From assembly GCA_036258315.1 (NCBI GenBank), contig DATADX010000031.1, forward strand, positions 22,518 to 86,517: a DNA stretch of 64,000 nucleotides. Direction: 5' to 3'. The notes under the pieces are model-generated. The model ran no database searches. It was not told where the DNA came from and saw only the letters and a list, made by a program, of their open reading frames with translations. A program made the translations under genes and the position numbers. This document shows, in pieces, positions 40,979 to 49,945 of this stretch; positions within the stretch are counted from its first letter, which is position 1; every line of letters begins with the position of its first letter. Source of the stretch: DASSYK01 sp036258315 (GTDB taxonomy: Bacteria; Actinomycetota; Thermoleophilia; Solirubrobacterales; 70-9).

Positions 40979-41923
40979 TCAGCCCCGGGCCTCGCCAGCC
41001 GGACGGCGCCCTGCGTTGTACGCCTCGGCAGCCTCGCGGATTCCCTCGCCGTGGCCCGGCAGGAGGGCCTGGCGGGCGTGGACCAGGTAGCGGCGCGGGT
41101 GGTGCCGCGGGAGCACGGTCGCGGCGAGCGCCCGGACGAGATAGGGGAAGGCGAGCAGCGGCCGCAGGGCGAGGGCGGTGACGCGACCGTAGTGCTTGCG
41201 CAGGTAGAGGTCGCGGTTGCGGTGGAACTCGACCGCGCGCCGGTCGGTGCCGCTCTCGGAGGCGAGCTGGTCGTGGTGCACGGCGCGTGCGGCCGGGACG
41301 TGCAGGATCGACCAGCCGGCATCGTGGAGGCGCTTGCAGAAGTCGGTCTCGTCGGAATAGACGAAGAAGGCGGGATCGAGATAGCCGATTCGCGCGGCGG
41401 CGTCGTGGCGGACGAGCATCGCGCTCGACTGCACCCAGCCGACCGCTCGGGTGCTCGCGCCGCCGCTCTCCGTGACGAGCCGACGATGCACGAAGAGCGC
41501 GGACGCCAGCGCCGCGCCGGGGCCGGGGAGACGCCACGCGCAGGGGACCGGCTCGCCCGTGCTCGAGAGCAGCTGCGCGCCCGCCGCCGCCGCGCCGGGA
41601 TCCCCCTCGAGCGCATCCAGCAGCGCCTGCACGGAACCCGGCTGCAGCTCGCAGTCCTCGTTGAGCAGCAGCGCGTAGCGGCCCCTCGCCTCGCGCAGGA
41701 GGCGGGAGTCGTTGGCGGCCTTGCCGTCGCGGCGCTCGAGCGCGATCAGCCTCAGATCGCCGCCCCGGGCGCGAACGGATTCCGCGGATCCGTCGTCCGA
41801 GGCGTTGTCCAGGACCAGCAGCTCGGACTCGATTCCGTCCGGGGTCGCGCGCTCGATCGCGTCCAAGCACGCGCCCAGCGCCCGGCGGCCGTTCGTGTTG
41901 ACCACGCAATACGAGAGCAGCAC
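40979..41923 (-). CDS. Family 2 glycosyltransferase (rhamnosyltransferase-like)
   Basis: 314 residues. GT-A fold: LLSYCVVNTNGRRALGACLDAI, LVLDNASDDGSAE, LLLNEDCELQPG (the DxD-equivalent), VQSSAMLVRHDAAARIGYLDPAFFVYSDETDFCKRLHDAGW. Resembles WbbL-type enzymes. It is the only minus-strand gene inside the polysaccharide locus, ending 2 bases after the flippase and starting 17 bases from the divergent GT4. Confidence 0.85.
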   Translation of the reverse strand: MLLSYCVVNTNGRRALGACLDAIERATPDGIESELLVLDNASDDGSAESVRARGGDLRLIALERRDGKAANDSRLLREARGRYALLLNEDCELQPGSVQALLDALEGDPGAAAAGAQLLSSTGEPVPCAWRLPGPGAALASALFVHRRLVTESGGASTRAVGWVQSSAMLVRHDAAARIGYLDPAFFVYSDETDFCKRLHDAGWSILHVPAARAVHHDQLASESGTDRRAVEFHRNRDLYLRKHYGRVTALALRPLLAFPYLVRALAATVLPRHHPRRYLVHARQALLPGHGEGIREAAEAYNAGRRPAGEARG

Positions 41924-41940
41924 GGCGAGAATGCTGCCCC

Positions 41941-43095
41941 ATGCGCGTCCAGATCGTCGACCCGGCGGCCTATACGCCGCCCTACGACCACGCCCTGAGC
42001 GGCGCGCTCGCGCGCGCCGGCGCCCTCGTGGAGCTGATCACCTGCCGGTTCCCCTACGGCCCGGTTCCCCGCGAGGACGGATACACGGTCTCCGAGCGCT
42101 TCTATCGCCGCAGCTCCCGCCCCGGCGTGAGCCCGCGACTGCGGCGGGCCCTGCGCGCCGCCGAGCACGTGCCCGACATGCTGCGCTACCGGCGCGAGGC
42201 GCCGCGGGACGCCGACGTCGTCCATTACCAGTGGCTGCCGGTCCCCGCCCTCGACCGCCGCCTGCTCGCCCCGGTCCATCCCCGCGTGTTCACGATGCAC
42301 TGGCGCTTCCCTGACCCGGGCAGCCGGATCGCGGGCACGCTGACCGCGCTGATCGCCGAGATGGACGCGGTCGTCGCGCACTCCGCCCATGGCCGGCGCC
42401 GGCTCAGCGAGGATTACGGCGTCGACCCGGACAAGGTCGAGGTGATCCCGCACGGGGCCTTCGACTACCTCACTCGCCAGCCCGAGGAGGTGCCGCTGCC
42501 GGCTGCGCTGCGCGAGGTCGAGCGGCCCGTGATCCTCGCGTTCGGGCTCGTCCGCCCCTACAAGGGCACCGACCTGCTGCTCGAGGCGTTCCGCGAGGTC
42601 GATGGGGCGGAGCTGTGGATCGTCGGGATGCCTCGGATGCCGATCGAGCCGCTGCGCGAGCTCGCGGCGCAGGCGCCCGGGAAGGTCCGCTTCGTCGACC
42701 GGTTCGTCACCGACCCCGAGATCCCGGCGTTCATGCGGCGCGCGGACCTCGTCGTCCTCCCGTACCGCAACATCGAGCAGTCGGGGGTGCTTTACACCGC
42801 GCTCGCCTTCGGGCGGCCGCTCGTGCTGAGCGACGTCGGCGGCTTCCCCGAGGTCGCGGCGCTCGGGGCCGCGCGGATCGTCCCCCGGGAGGACCCGGCC
42901 GCCCTGGCGGCGGCGCTGCGGGAGCTGATCGCCGATCCCGAGGAGCGCGAGCGCCTCGGCGCCGGCGCCCTCGCCGCGGCCGAAGGCGAGTACTCGTGGG
43001 ACGGGATCGGCCAAAGAACGCTCGCTCTGTACGAGCGCCTGCTTAGCATCCCCCGGGATGGCGCCCCCGACCGGCAGCCCCGGAAGCGAACCTGA
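41941..43095 (+). CDS. Family 4 glycosyltransferase
   Basis: 384 residues. GT-B fold with C-terminal nucleotide-sugar site: FGLVRPYKGTDLLLEAF, FVTDPEIPAFMRRADLVVLPYRNIEQSGVLYTALAFGRPLVLSDVGGFPEV, including the E(x7)E-like region. The N-terminal half has the acceptor-side HYQWLPVP. Sugar specificity not predictable. Confidence 0.85.
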   Translation: MRVQIVDPAAYTPPYDHALSGALARAGALVELITCRFPYGPVPREDGYTVSERFYRRSSRPGVSPRLRRALRAAEHVPDMLRYRREAPRDADVVHYQWLPVPALDRRLLAPVHPRVFTMHWRFPDPGSRIAGTLTALIAEMDAVVAHSAHGRRRLSEDYGVDPDKVEVIPHGAFDYLTRQPEEVPLPAALREVERPVILAFGLVRPYKGTDLLLEAFREVDGAELWIVGMPRMPIEPLRELAAQAPGKVRFVDRFVTDPEIPAFMRRADLVVLPYRNIEQSGVLYTALAFGRPLVLSDVGGFPEVAALGAARIVPREDPAALAAALRELIADPEERERLGAGALAAAEGEYSWDGIGQRTLALYERLLSIPRDGAPDRQPRKRT

Positions 43096-43107
43096 GGCGG
43101 TGCCGGT

Positions 43108-44238
43108 TTGATCGTGATCGAGGTCATCTTCTGGGTCTGCCTGGCCCTGATCGTCTACGCGCACGTCGGCTATCCCCTGCTCCTGGCGCTGCTCAGCCGC
43201 GTGTTCGGCGAGGACGAGTCGGCTGCCGACCCCGGTTCGCTTCCGAGCGTCGCCCTGATCATCCCCGCGTACGACGAGCAGGACGTGATCGAGAGCAAGG
43301 TCGCCAACGCGCTCGCCCTCGACTATCCGCGCGAGCTGCTCGAGGTGGTCGTCGCCTCGGACGGCTCCCGCGACCGCACGGTGGAGCTGGCGCGCGACGC
43401 CGGAGCCGACAGGGTGCTCGAGCTGCCGCGCGGCGGCAAGGTCGCGGCCCTGAACGCGGCCGTTCGGGACACCGACTCGGAGGTGATCGCATGCTCGGAC
43501 GCGAACAGCATCTGGCGCCGCGACGCGCTGCGGCGCCTCGTCGCCCGCCTCGGCGACGATCGCGTCGGCTATGTCTGCGGCCAGGTCCACTTCATCGGCG
43601 GCGAAGGGGGCAACCAGGAGGGGCTCTACTGGCGCTACGAGATGGCCGTCCGCCGGCTCGAGTCCAGCCTCGGCGGGATCACCGCGGGGAACGGGGCGAT
43701 CTACGCGGTCCGGCGCCCGGCCTACGTCGAGCTCGATCCTACCCGGGGACAGGACATCGGCTTCCCGTTCGAGCTCACGAAGCGGGGCTGGCGCGCCGTC
43801 TACGAGCCCGCGGCCCGCGCCGAGGAGCGGATGGCGCCGACGGTCGAGGGCGAGTTCCAACGCAAGCGCCGGATGATGTGGGGACTCTGGGACGTGATGC
43901 TGAAGTGGGGGATGCTCGACCCGCGCGGCTACGGACCGGGCTACGCGCTCGAGATCTACTCGCACCGGCTGCTCCGCTACCTGACCCCGTGGCTGCACCT
44001 GGCGGTGCTCGCCACCAACATCGCGCTGATCGGCGAGGGCACGGTCTACGTCGTCACCCTGGTCCTGCAGGGGGCGCTGCTGGCGGCGGGGGTGCTCGGC
44101 CGGTTCGTGCCGCTGCTTCCCTTCCGGATCGCCTACTACTACCTGAGCGTGACCGCTTCGATTGCGGTCGGCCTCCTCGATCGGATCCGCGCCGGGGCGG
44201 TCCCGATCGGATGGGAAAAGGTGGAGGGGACCCGGTGA
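43108..44238 (+). CDS. Membrane family 2 glycosyltransferase
   Basis: 376 residues from TTG 43108 (GTG 43114 also possible). One N-terminal helix, GT-A domain with LIIPAYDEQDVIESKV, VVVASDGSRDRTVE, ACSDANSIW (DxD-like), GNGAIYAVRRPAYVEL and RMMWGLWDVMLKWG (QxxRW-like), then three C-terminal helices. This layout fits processive or lipid-acceptor enzymes. Overlaps the sugar transferase start. Confidence 0.85.
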   Translation: MIVIEVIFWVCLALIVYAHVGYPLLLALLSRVFGEDESAADPGSLPSVALIIPAYDEQDVIESKVANALALDYPRELLEVVVASDGSRDRTVELARDAGADRVLELPRGGKVAALNAAVRDTDSEVIACSDANSIWRRDALRRLVARLGDDRVGYVCGQVHFIGGEGGNQEGLYWRYEMAVRRLESSLGGITAGNGAIYAVRRPAYVELDPTRGQDIGFPFELTKRGWRAVYEPAARAEERMAPTVEGEFQRKRRMMWGLWDVMLKWGMLDPRGYGPGYALEIYSHRLLRYLTPWLHLAVLATNIALIGEGTVYVVTLVLQGALLAAGVLGRFVPLLPFRIAYYYLSVTASIAVGLLDRIRAGAVPIGWEKVEGTR

Positions 44239-44918
44239 GCGATCCCGCGAGCAGCGGTCACGCCCCCGCCGGCCCGAGGCGGGGCCTGCCGCGAGCGGCC
44301 GACGTGGTGATCGCTGCGACGGCGCTCGTGGTCGCCTCGCCGTTGTTGCTCGCAGCGGTGGTGGCGATCAAGCTCGGCTCGCGGGGCCCGGTCATCTACC
44401 GCCAGCGCCGGGTCGGCCGCTACGGCGAGGAGTTCGAGATGTGGAAGCTGCGCACGATGCGCGCGGGCTCCGACCCCGTCGGCGTCGGGACCGCCGTGGT
44501 CGAGCGGGATCCGCGGGTGACCCGCGCCGGCCGCCTGCTGCGCCGCTTCGCGCTCGACGAGCTGCCGAACCTCGTCAACGTGCTGCGCGGGGAGATGGCG
44601 ATCGTCGGGCCGCGTGCCACCCTGCCCGCCCAGGTGGCGCTCTACTCCGAGCGCCAGCGGCGCCGCCTCGAGCTCAAGCCCGGGATCACCGGCTGGGCTC
44701 AGGTGCGGGGGCGCGCCGGGATCCCCTGGGAGGAGCGGATCGAGCTCGATGTCTGGTACGCCGAGCATCGCTCCCTCGCGCTCGACCTGAGGATCCTGGC
44801 GATCACCCCGATCGAGATATTGAGGGGGGCCGGCGTCGCGGCGTCCGATCCCTACGCCGGTTCCGCGGAGGGCTCGCCGCTTCGCCGCGCGGCCGAGCGC
44901 GATTCCAGTAGACAGTGA
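44235..44918 (+). CDS. Initiating sugar-phosphate transferase (PglC/WcaJ C-terminal type)
   Basis: 227 residues, GTG start overlapping the upstream stop. A single N-terminal helix (AADVVIAATALVVASPLLLAAVVAI) then the catalytic signatures GPVIYRQRRVGRYGEEFEMWKLRTM, LRRFALDELPNLVNVL (DE dyad), MAIVGPRATLP and LKPGITGWAQVRGRAG. This monotopic form transfers a sugar phosphate to undecaprenyl phosphate, the first committed step of the locus. Confidence 0.92.
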   Translation: MSDPASSGHAPAGPRRGLPRAADVVIAATALVVASPLLLAAVVAIKLGSRGPVIYRQRRVGRYGEEFEMWKLRTMRAGSDPVGVGTAVVERDPRVTRAGRLLRRFALDELPNLVNVLRGEMAIVGPRATLPAQVALYSERQRRRLELKPGITGWAQVRGRAGIPWEERIELDVWYAEHRSLALDLRILAITPIEILRGAGVAASDPYAGSAEGSPLRRAAERDSSRQ

Positions 44919-44925
44919 GTTCGGA

Positions 44926-45459
44926 ATGGCCCGCGGCGTATCCCTGAGAGAGTTCCGGCCCGGCGACGAGGTCGCGGTTCATCGCTGGTTCAACAGCGCG
45001 GCCGCGACCGCCAACCTGCTCGAGCACCGCGACTCGTTCAGCGAGGAGGATGCGAGGGCCTGGGTCGAGCGGGCGATGGACGACTCCGGCGAGGACCGCA
45101 AGTGGGCGGTGCTGTTCGAGGGGATCGAGGAGCCGGTCGGCTACACGGCGCTCTATGGCCTCGGCCGGCAGACGGCGCCCGAGCTGGGGGCGATCGTCGC
45201 CGACGATCGGGTCGTCGGCAAGGGCGTGGGCCGCGAGGCCGAGCGGCTCACGAACCTGAAGGCGTTCGAGGAGTTCGGCGCCCACAAGGTCTACGGGCGG
45301 ATCCCGGCGGCGAACGAGGCGGCGAAGAGGGCGGTCATCTACAACGGCTGGCAGCGCGAGGGCGTGCTCCGCAATCACGTTCGCCATGGTGACGAGCTGA
45401 TCGACGTCGAACTCTGGGGCGGGTTCCGCGAGGACCTCCCCGAGCCGCCCGAAGGCTGA
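44926..45459 (+). CDS. GNAT-family N-acetyltransferase
   Basis: 177 residues. RimJ/PseH-like GNAT fold: VSLREFRPGDEVAVHRWFN, VGYTALYGL, ELGAIVADDRVVGKGVGREA (acetyl-CoA loop), YGRIPAANEAAKRAVIYNGWQREG. Between the initiating transferase and the FemAB-like gene, it may acetylate an amino sugar of the polymer; that is inferred, since the needed aminotransferase is not in the locus. Confidence 0.8.
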   Translation: MARGVSLREFRPGDEVAVHRWFNSAAATANLLEHRDSFSEEDARAWVERAMDDSGEDRKWAVLFEGIEEPVGYTALYGLGRQTAPELGAIVADDRVVGKGVGREAERLTNLKAFEEFGAHKVYGRIPAANEAAKRAVIYNGWQREGVLRNHVRHGDELIDVELWGGFREDLPEPPEG

Positions 45460-45462
45460 CCG

Positions 45463-46410
45463 ATGGCCAGGGCGCTCCACGCGACGCTGATCGAAGACGC
45501 AGGCGCCGCTGCTGCCGAGCCAGGCCAGTTCTTCCGCTCGCCCGAGTTCCTCGCCGCCGAGGCGGTCACCCACACGCTCGCGATCGAGGGACCCGGCACC
45601 GCATCGGCGCTGCCCGTGCTCGTCCGCCAGATCCCCGGCACCGCCCGCCACGACGCGATCTCGCCCTACGGGTACCCCGGGGCGAGCGTCCGCTCCGGGG
45701 ATCCACCCGACCCCGGCGAGGTCGATTGGTCGCAGACGGGGCTGGTCAGCCTGTTCGTTCGCGACAGGGTCGGCGATCCGCCCGCGCTGGCGGGTGGAAC
45801 CGAGCGCTCGGAGCTGCTCCTCGCCGACCCGCACGCCGCGAGCGGGATGCGAAAGCGCCTCCGCGAGCAGATCCGAAGCAACGAGCGGCGCGGCTGGAGC
45901 GTCGGCGCCGAGCCCGGCTCGCAGGCGGGCGCCGGCGACGTGCGCGCGTTCGAGGCGGCCTACGCCGAGACGATGGCGAGGACCGGGGCGTCGCAGCGCT
46001 ACCTGTTCGAGCCGGCCTATTTCGAGACCCTGCTCGCCGCCGAGGGTGCGTGGCTGCTGCTCGCCGGGCGCGAGGGCGAGGGGCCGTCGGCGGGGGCGAT
46101 CGCGGTCAGCAGCGACCATTTCCTGCACTACTTCCTCGGCGGCACGGCCGATTCCGCGCTCGCGGACTCCCCGATGAAGAACCTGTTCGCCGCGATGGTC
46201 TCGCTGGCCGGCGAGCTCGGCCTCCGCCTCAACCTCGGCGGCGGCGTCGCGCCCGGGGACTCACTGGAGGCGTTCAAGCGCGGCTTCGCCAACGCGACCG
46301 CTCCGTTCCGCACCCACGAGGTGGTCTGCGATCGCGATGCCTACGGTGAGCTGCGCGGCGAGCCCGAGGCAGCGGCCGGGTTCTTCCCCGCCTACCGTGC
46401 CCCGACCTGA
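45463..46410 (+). CDS. FemAB/GNAT-like acyltransferase
   Basis: 315 residues. The C-terminal half matches the GNAT_6/FemAB-like fold: RKRLREQIRSNERRGWSV, FEAAYAETMARTGASQRYLFEPAYFETLL, HYFLGGTADSALADSPMKNLFAAMVSLAGELGLRLNLGGG and SLEAFKRGFANA. Such genes are common at the ends of exopolysaccharide loci. Acceptor unknown. Its 3' end overlaps the convergent amidase gene by 19 bases. Confidence 0.75.
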   Translation: MARALHATLIEDAGAAAAEPGQFFRSPEFLAAEAVTHTLAIEGPGTASALPVLVRQIPGTARHDAISPYGYPGASVRSGDPPDPGEVDWSQTGLVSLFVRDRVGDPPALAGGTERSELLLADPHAASGMRKRLREQIRSNERRGWSVGAEPGSQAGAGDVRAFEAAYAETMARTGASQRYLFEPAYFETLLAAEGAWLLLAGREGEGPSAGAIAVSSDHFLHYFLGGTADSALADSPMKNLFAAMVSLAGELGLRLNLGGGVAPGDSLEAFKRGFANATAPFRTHEVVCDRDAYGELRGEPEAAAGFFPAYRAPT

Positions 46411-47639
46411 GCGCCACCTGAGCCGGGTTTCCGGCGCGGCCTGCACTTCTTGCCTTTCCGCTTCCGCTTCGCGCACTTGCGCTTGCCGGTGCTCTTCGCG
46501 TAGCGCTTGATCCGCTTCTGGACCGCCGTGCGGATCGCCGGCAGCTGCGCGTCGAGGGTGCCGGGGCAGGCGGTCAGGCCGAGCGTCAGGTGTCCGACGA
46601 TGCGGGGAACGGTGACCACGGTCCCGGCCGGGTAGCGGTTCTCCGAGCCGCCCGCCGAGGTCAGCTGGGCCGTCCCAGTTGCCGGCGTGATGCGACCGAC
46701 GGCAAGCCTCCAGGAGAGGTAGCGGACGAGCGAGCGCGTCGCCTCCGGCGTGACCGGCTCGAGCGTGTGATCGCCGATCGACGCGATCGAGGTCGTCTGC
46801 GAGTTGTACCCCTGGGCCTGGGCACCGACCACCGGCTGCTTGAGGCCGCCGGCGCGGCCCTCGTAGACGGTCCCGTAGCGGTCGACGAGCGCGTTGTAGC
46901 CGATGTCGTTCCAGCCGTTGCCATAGACGTGGAAGCGGCAGATCCCGAGCACGATTCCCGGCGCCTCCTCCGGCGTGTAGACGTTCGCGTTCACGGTGTG
47001 GTGGACGATGGCCGCATTGACGCCCCCGTACTCGGCCGGCCCGCGCGGAGGACACCCGCCACTCGCGAGGTCGGCGCCCCAGCTCGCGCGTTTGACGACG
47101 AGAGGTTTCGGCGACAGCGCCTGCGCGACCGGGGTGGAGGCGACCGCGATGAACGCGGAATTGATCGAGCGCCGCGCGGAGTTGAGCAGCCGGTCGGCGA
47201 AGCCGCCCGCGGTCCCGGAGACGTTCACGAAATACAGCGTGCCGCGGGGCTGGAACGCAGCTCGCACCTGGACCTCGTCGGCGCCGCCGGCCCAGATGGG
47301 AGTGCCGTCCTCCTGCACGACCCAGTCGCTCCACTCGCCGCCGTGATCGCGGACCCGGAGCTGCAGCGGGCGCAGCTCGCGGGCGACGCCGACCAGATCG
47401 AAGCGGTCCGGCGCCTCGACGGACGGCGAGGTCCAGCGGGGGGCGGGTTCGCCCGGCTCGACGTGGTTCGCGGCGGCGCGCGCCTTCGCCGCCGGGAGCC
47501 GCTTGGCGGCGGGCAGCCCGCGCTTGAAATCGGTTGCCCCGGGCATGTACGGTCGCAGCGACAGCGCCGGGGCGGCAACCCAGGCGAGCGCGGCGCAGGC
47601 CAACAGCGCCGCGGGTGCGATCAGCGCGCCCGGCCGCAT
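46392..47639 (-). CDS. Secreted N-acetylmuramoyl-L-alanine amidase (PGRP/Amidase_2)
   Basis: 415 residues from ATG 47639, chosen for TTGGAGGACC directly upstream. N-terminal signal/anchor (LIAPAALLACAALAWVAAPAL); a ~120-residue beta-rich region; amidase domain from about residue 190 with VKRASWGAD, AAIVHHTVN (zinc His), YGNGWNDIGYNALVDRYGTVYEGR and GHLTLGLTACPG (second zinc His and Cys). The last ~35 residues are strongly basic (KRKCAKRKRKGKKCRPRRKPG) and could hold it on anionic wall polymers. Confidence 0.9.
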   Translation of the reverse strand: MRPGALIAPAALLACAALAWVAAPALSLRPYMPGATDFKRGLPAAKRLPAAKARAAANHVEPGEPAPRWTSPSVEAPDRFDLVGVARELRPLQLRVRDHGGEWSDWVVQEDGTPIWAGGADEVQVRAAFQPRGTLYFVNVSGTAGGFADRLLNSARRSINSAFIAVASTPVAQALSPKPLVVKRASWGADLASGGCPPRGPAEYGGVNAAIVHHTVNANVYTPEEAPGIVLGICRFHVYGNGWNDIGYNALVDRYGTVYEGRAGGLKQPVVGAQAQGYNSQTTSIASIGDHTLEPVTPEATRSLVRYLSWRLAVGRITPATGTAQLTSAGGSENRYPAGTVVTVPRIVGHLTLGLTACPGTLDAQLPAIRTAVQKRIKRYAKSTGKRKCAKRKRKGKKCRPRRKPGSGGAQVGAR

Positions 47640-47717
47640 GGTCCTCCAAGAACACGGGTCCATTGCCTGTGTTTCTCTCTCCGCCTGCCGATCTCTGCGG
47701 AGAACCAGGAAAACTGC

Positions 47718-48304
47718 ATGGACGCGCCCATCAGTCACGCCGCCAGCCACGGATCCAGGGCCCTGGCCGCTGTGTTCGCGGTCCGCGCCCTCTGCGCCGC
47801 CGATGCCGACGCGCAGGCGGTCCAGGCGACCCAGTTCGGGGGCCAGGCCTACGCCCTTCCGTTCCACGTCGCCGGTGCGCCGGGTGACCTCGGCCAGGTG
47901 TTCGTGGCGGAGGCGCCGGGAACGATCCGCCTCGTCGAGGACGGCGTCACCCAGGCCGCGCCGTTCCTCGACATCTCGGCCGATGTGCACGACCTCAACG
48001 AGGAAGGATGCGAGTGCGGGCTCCTCTCGGTGGCGTTGTCGCCCGACTACGCGCAGAGCGGCCTCCTCTACGTCTTCTACACGCGCGACGACCCGGCCCC
48101 CGGTAGCCACCACCATCTGCGGATCGAGGAGTTCAGCTCGGCCAGGCGACGGAGCTGTCGCTGGAGCTCGGCGCGCGCGCGACGAAGCGCCTGCGCCGGG
48201 CCTTCAAGGCCGGCCGCCGCGCGCGGGCGACGCTGCGCGTGAGCGCGACCGGCGCCGGCGGCGGCACCGAGACGGCCCGCGCCACGCTCAAGCTGAAGCG
48301 CTGA
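47718..48304 (+). pseudogene. Collapsed PQQ-type glucose/sorbosone dehydrogenase gene
   Basis: From ATG 47718 the frame reads an N-terminal part of the family: LPFHVAGAPGDLGQVFVAEAPG, LLSVALSPDYAQSGLLYVFYTRDD, LRIEEFSS. From about 48142 homology moves to another frame, which reads ATELSLELGARATKRLRRAFKAG to LKLKR and a TGA at 48302-48304, the typical C-terminal tail of secreted proteins in such genomes. The catalytic blades between are gone. I read this as an internal deletion with loss of frame. Confidence 0.7.
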
Positions 48305-48310
48305 ATCGGC

Positions 48311-49078
48311 TCAGCTGAATGGGACGTTCTCGGGCCCATTGCCGCGGAACGTGTCGCGGAAGTTGCGGACCACGTCGAGGAACAACGGGTCGTACGTCTT
48401 GCAGCCTGCGTAGTTCTGCCAGGCGCTGACGGCGACCACGTAGCCCGCGTCGTTCAGATCGGGGTCGGGGACCATGATCATCCCGCCAGGGTCATCGTCG
48501 AACACTCCCTTCAGCGCGAGCTGCTGGTCCTCGGGGAGATCCGGGCTGTAGCGAATCTCGATCCGGCCGTGCTCCATCGCATGCACCAGCCGGGACTCGG
48601 GCGGCGTGGTCGTGTAGGCGCCGTCCGCCACCGGGCCACTCGCCGTCTCGGTCGGGACCCCGTAGTGGTCGCCGGAGGTCGGGGGGTTGGTCTTGTAGTT
48701 GCCGAGGCCCTCGTCGTCGAAATGGCCGTTGCCCTCGTTCGGCAGGTCGAGGCGGAGGTCGCACCCCGCCTCCTGTGCCGACTGGGCCAGGTCCCCGAAC
48801 TGGATCGGGGGAGGAGCGGTGCCCTCGCGCGTGTCCGGCTCGTAGCGCTCGAAGATGCCGACGGTGGGATCGATGTGTGCGGTGTCGGGCGTCTCGGCGG
48901 GGCCTCCGTCGTCGCTGCCGCTGGCGATCACCACGACCAGGCCGGCGAGGACCGCGAGCGCGAGGATCCCGGCGACGACATAGCCCGCGAGCAGCCGCGC
49001 GCGCTCCGACGAGCCCCTGCCCTGCGAGGCGAGGCGCTGGGCTCGCAGCCGCTCCCTTTCTTCACGTCGATTCGCCAT
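48311..49078 (-). CDS. DUF3105 membrane-anchored protein
   Basis: 255 residues. Arg-rich cytoplasmic start, one helix (YVVAGILALAVLAGLVVVIAS), then the exterior DUF3105 domain: NYKTNPPTSGDHYGVP, GAYTTTPPESRLVHAMEHGRIEIRY, DPDLNDAGYVVAVSAWQNYAGC. The conserved His residues (SGDHY, MEHG) suggest metal binding, but function is unknown. Confidence 0.85.
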   Translation of the reverse strand: MANRREERERLRAQRLASQGRGSSERARLLAGYVVAGILALAVLAGLVVVIASGSDDGGPAETPDTAHIDPTVGIFERYEPDTREGTAPPPIQFGDLAQSAQEAGCDLRLDLPNEGNGHFDDEGLGNYKTNPPTSGDHYGVPTETASGPVADGAYTTTPPESRLVHAMEHGRIEIRYSPDLPEDQQLALKGVFDDDPGGMIMVPDPDLNDAGYVVAVSAWQNYAGCKTYDPLFLDVVRNFRDTFRGNGPENVPFS

Positions 49079-49094
49079 CGAAGGGCAGGAGAAG

Positions 49095-49943
49095 CTAGCG
49101 AGTCTCCCTCAACGCCGCCTCAGGCGCGGGTCTCCAGCCGGGCTCGGCCCTTCCCGACCAGACGTCGTCCAGAAAGGCGGCGAGCTCGGCGTCGAGCCGT
49201 TCCGGCGAGGTTCGCCACTCGAGGATCGTGTTCGCCTCGACCAGGCGCGAGTTCGGAAGCTCCTGCACGAGCATCCCGGAGTCCGAGAAGGGGTGGAGCG
49301 GGTCGGCGTGGTGGCCGATCACGAGGGTCGGCTGATGCATCCGAGCGCGCTCGTCGTGGTGCGGCGCCGCCGCGCCCAGGAACAGCCCTTCGAGGACCGC
49401 CGCCGACGCGGCCGGGTCCTGCCTGATCCAGTCGAGGCCGATGTCGAGCAGGAAGTTGCGGCGCGGGATCCGCCTCGCGACGGCGGCGAGCGGCTTCAGG
49501 AGCGGCTCGCCGAAGCGCAGCCCGAACAGGATCGGCGTGAAGATCCCGCCGACGGCGAGCAGCGCGTTGTCGAGCACGGGCATCTCCACGAACATCCCCT
49601 TCACCCGCTCGGGCGCGTCCTTGGCGACGGTCAGCGTCGCGTTCGCGCCCAAGGAGGTCCCGCCGATCACTGCCTCGTCGATCTCGAGGTGATCGAGCAA
49701 GCCGACGACCTGTTGCCCGAAGAACGCCATCGAGTAGTTGACCATCTCGGGCGGCCGCTCAGAGCGTCCGTGGCCGAGCAGGTCGATCGTGATCACCCGG
49801 TTGCCGTGCGCCGCCATCTCCGGCGCGAGCCGGTCGAACATCCGGCGGTTCATCAGCAGCCCGTGGATCAGCACCAGCGGGCGGGCGCCCTCGCCGTGCA
49901 CGTCGTAGGAGATCGTCCTGCCCTCGTGGAGGAACTCAGGCAT
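49095..49943 (-). CDS. Alpha/beta hydrolase
   Basis: 282 residues. LVLIHGLLMNRRMFDRLAPEMAAHG gives the oxyanion-hole HG; nucleophile elbow is GGTSLGANA; the acid lies around HHADPLHPFSD; the catalytic His is not obvious near the C terminus. Substrate unknown. Its ribosome binding site GAGGAGG is part of a duplicated element shared with the end of metF (49946-49991). Confidence 0.85.
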   Translation of the reverse strand: MPEFLHEGRTISYDVHGEGARPLVLIHGLLMNRRMFDRLAPEMAAHGNRVITIDLLGHGRSERPPEMVNYSMAFFGQQVVGLLDHLEIDEAVIGGTSLGANATLTVAKDAPERVKGMFVEMPVLDNALLAVGGIFTPILFGLRFGEPLLKPLAAVARRIPRRNFLLDIGLDWIRQDPAASAAVLEGLFLGAAAPHHDERARMHQPTLVIGHHADPLHPFSDSGMLVQELPNSRLVEANTILEWRTSPERLDAELAAFLDDVWSGRAEPGWRPAPEAALRETR

Positions 49944-49945
49944 CG

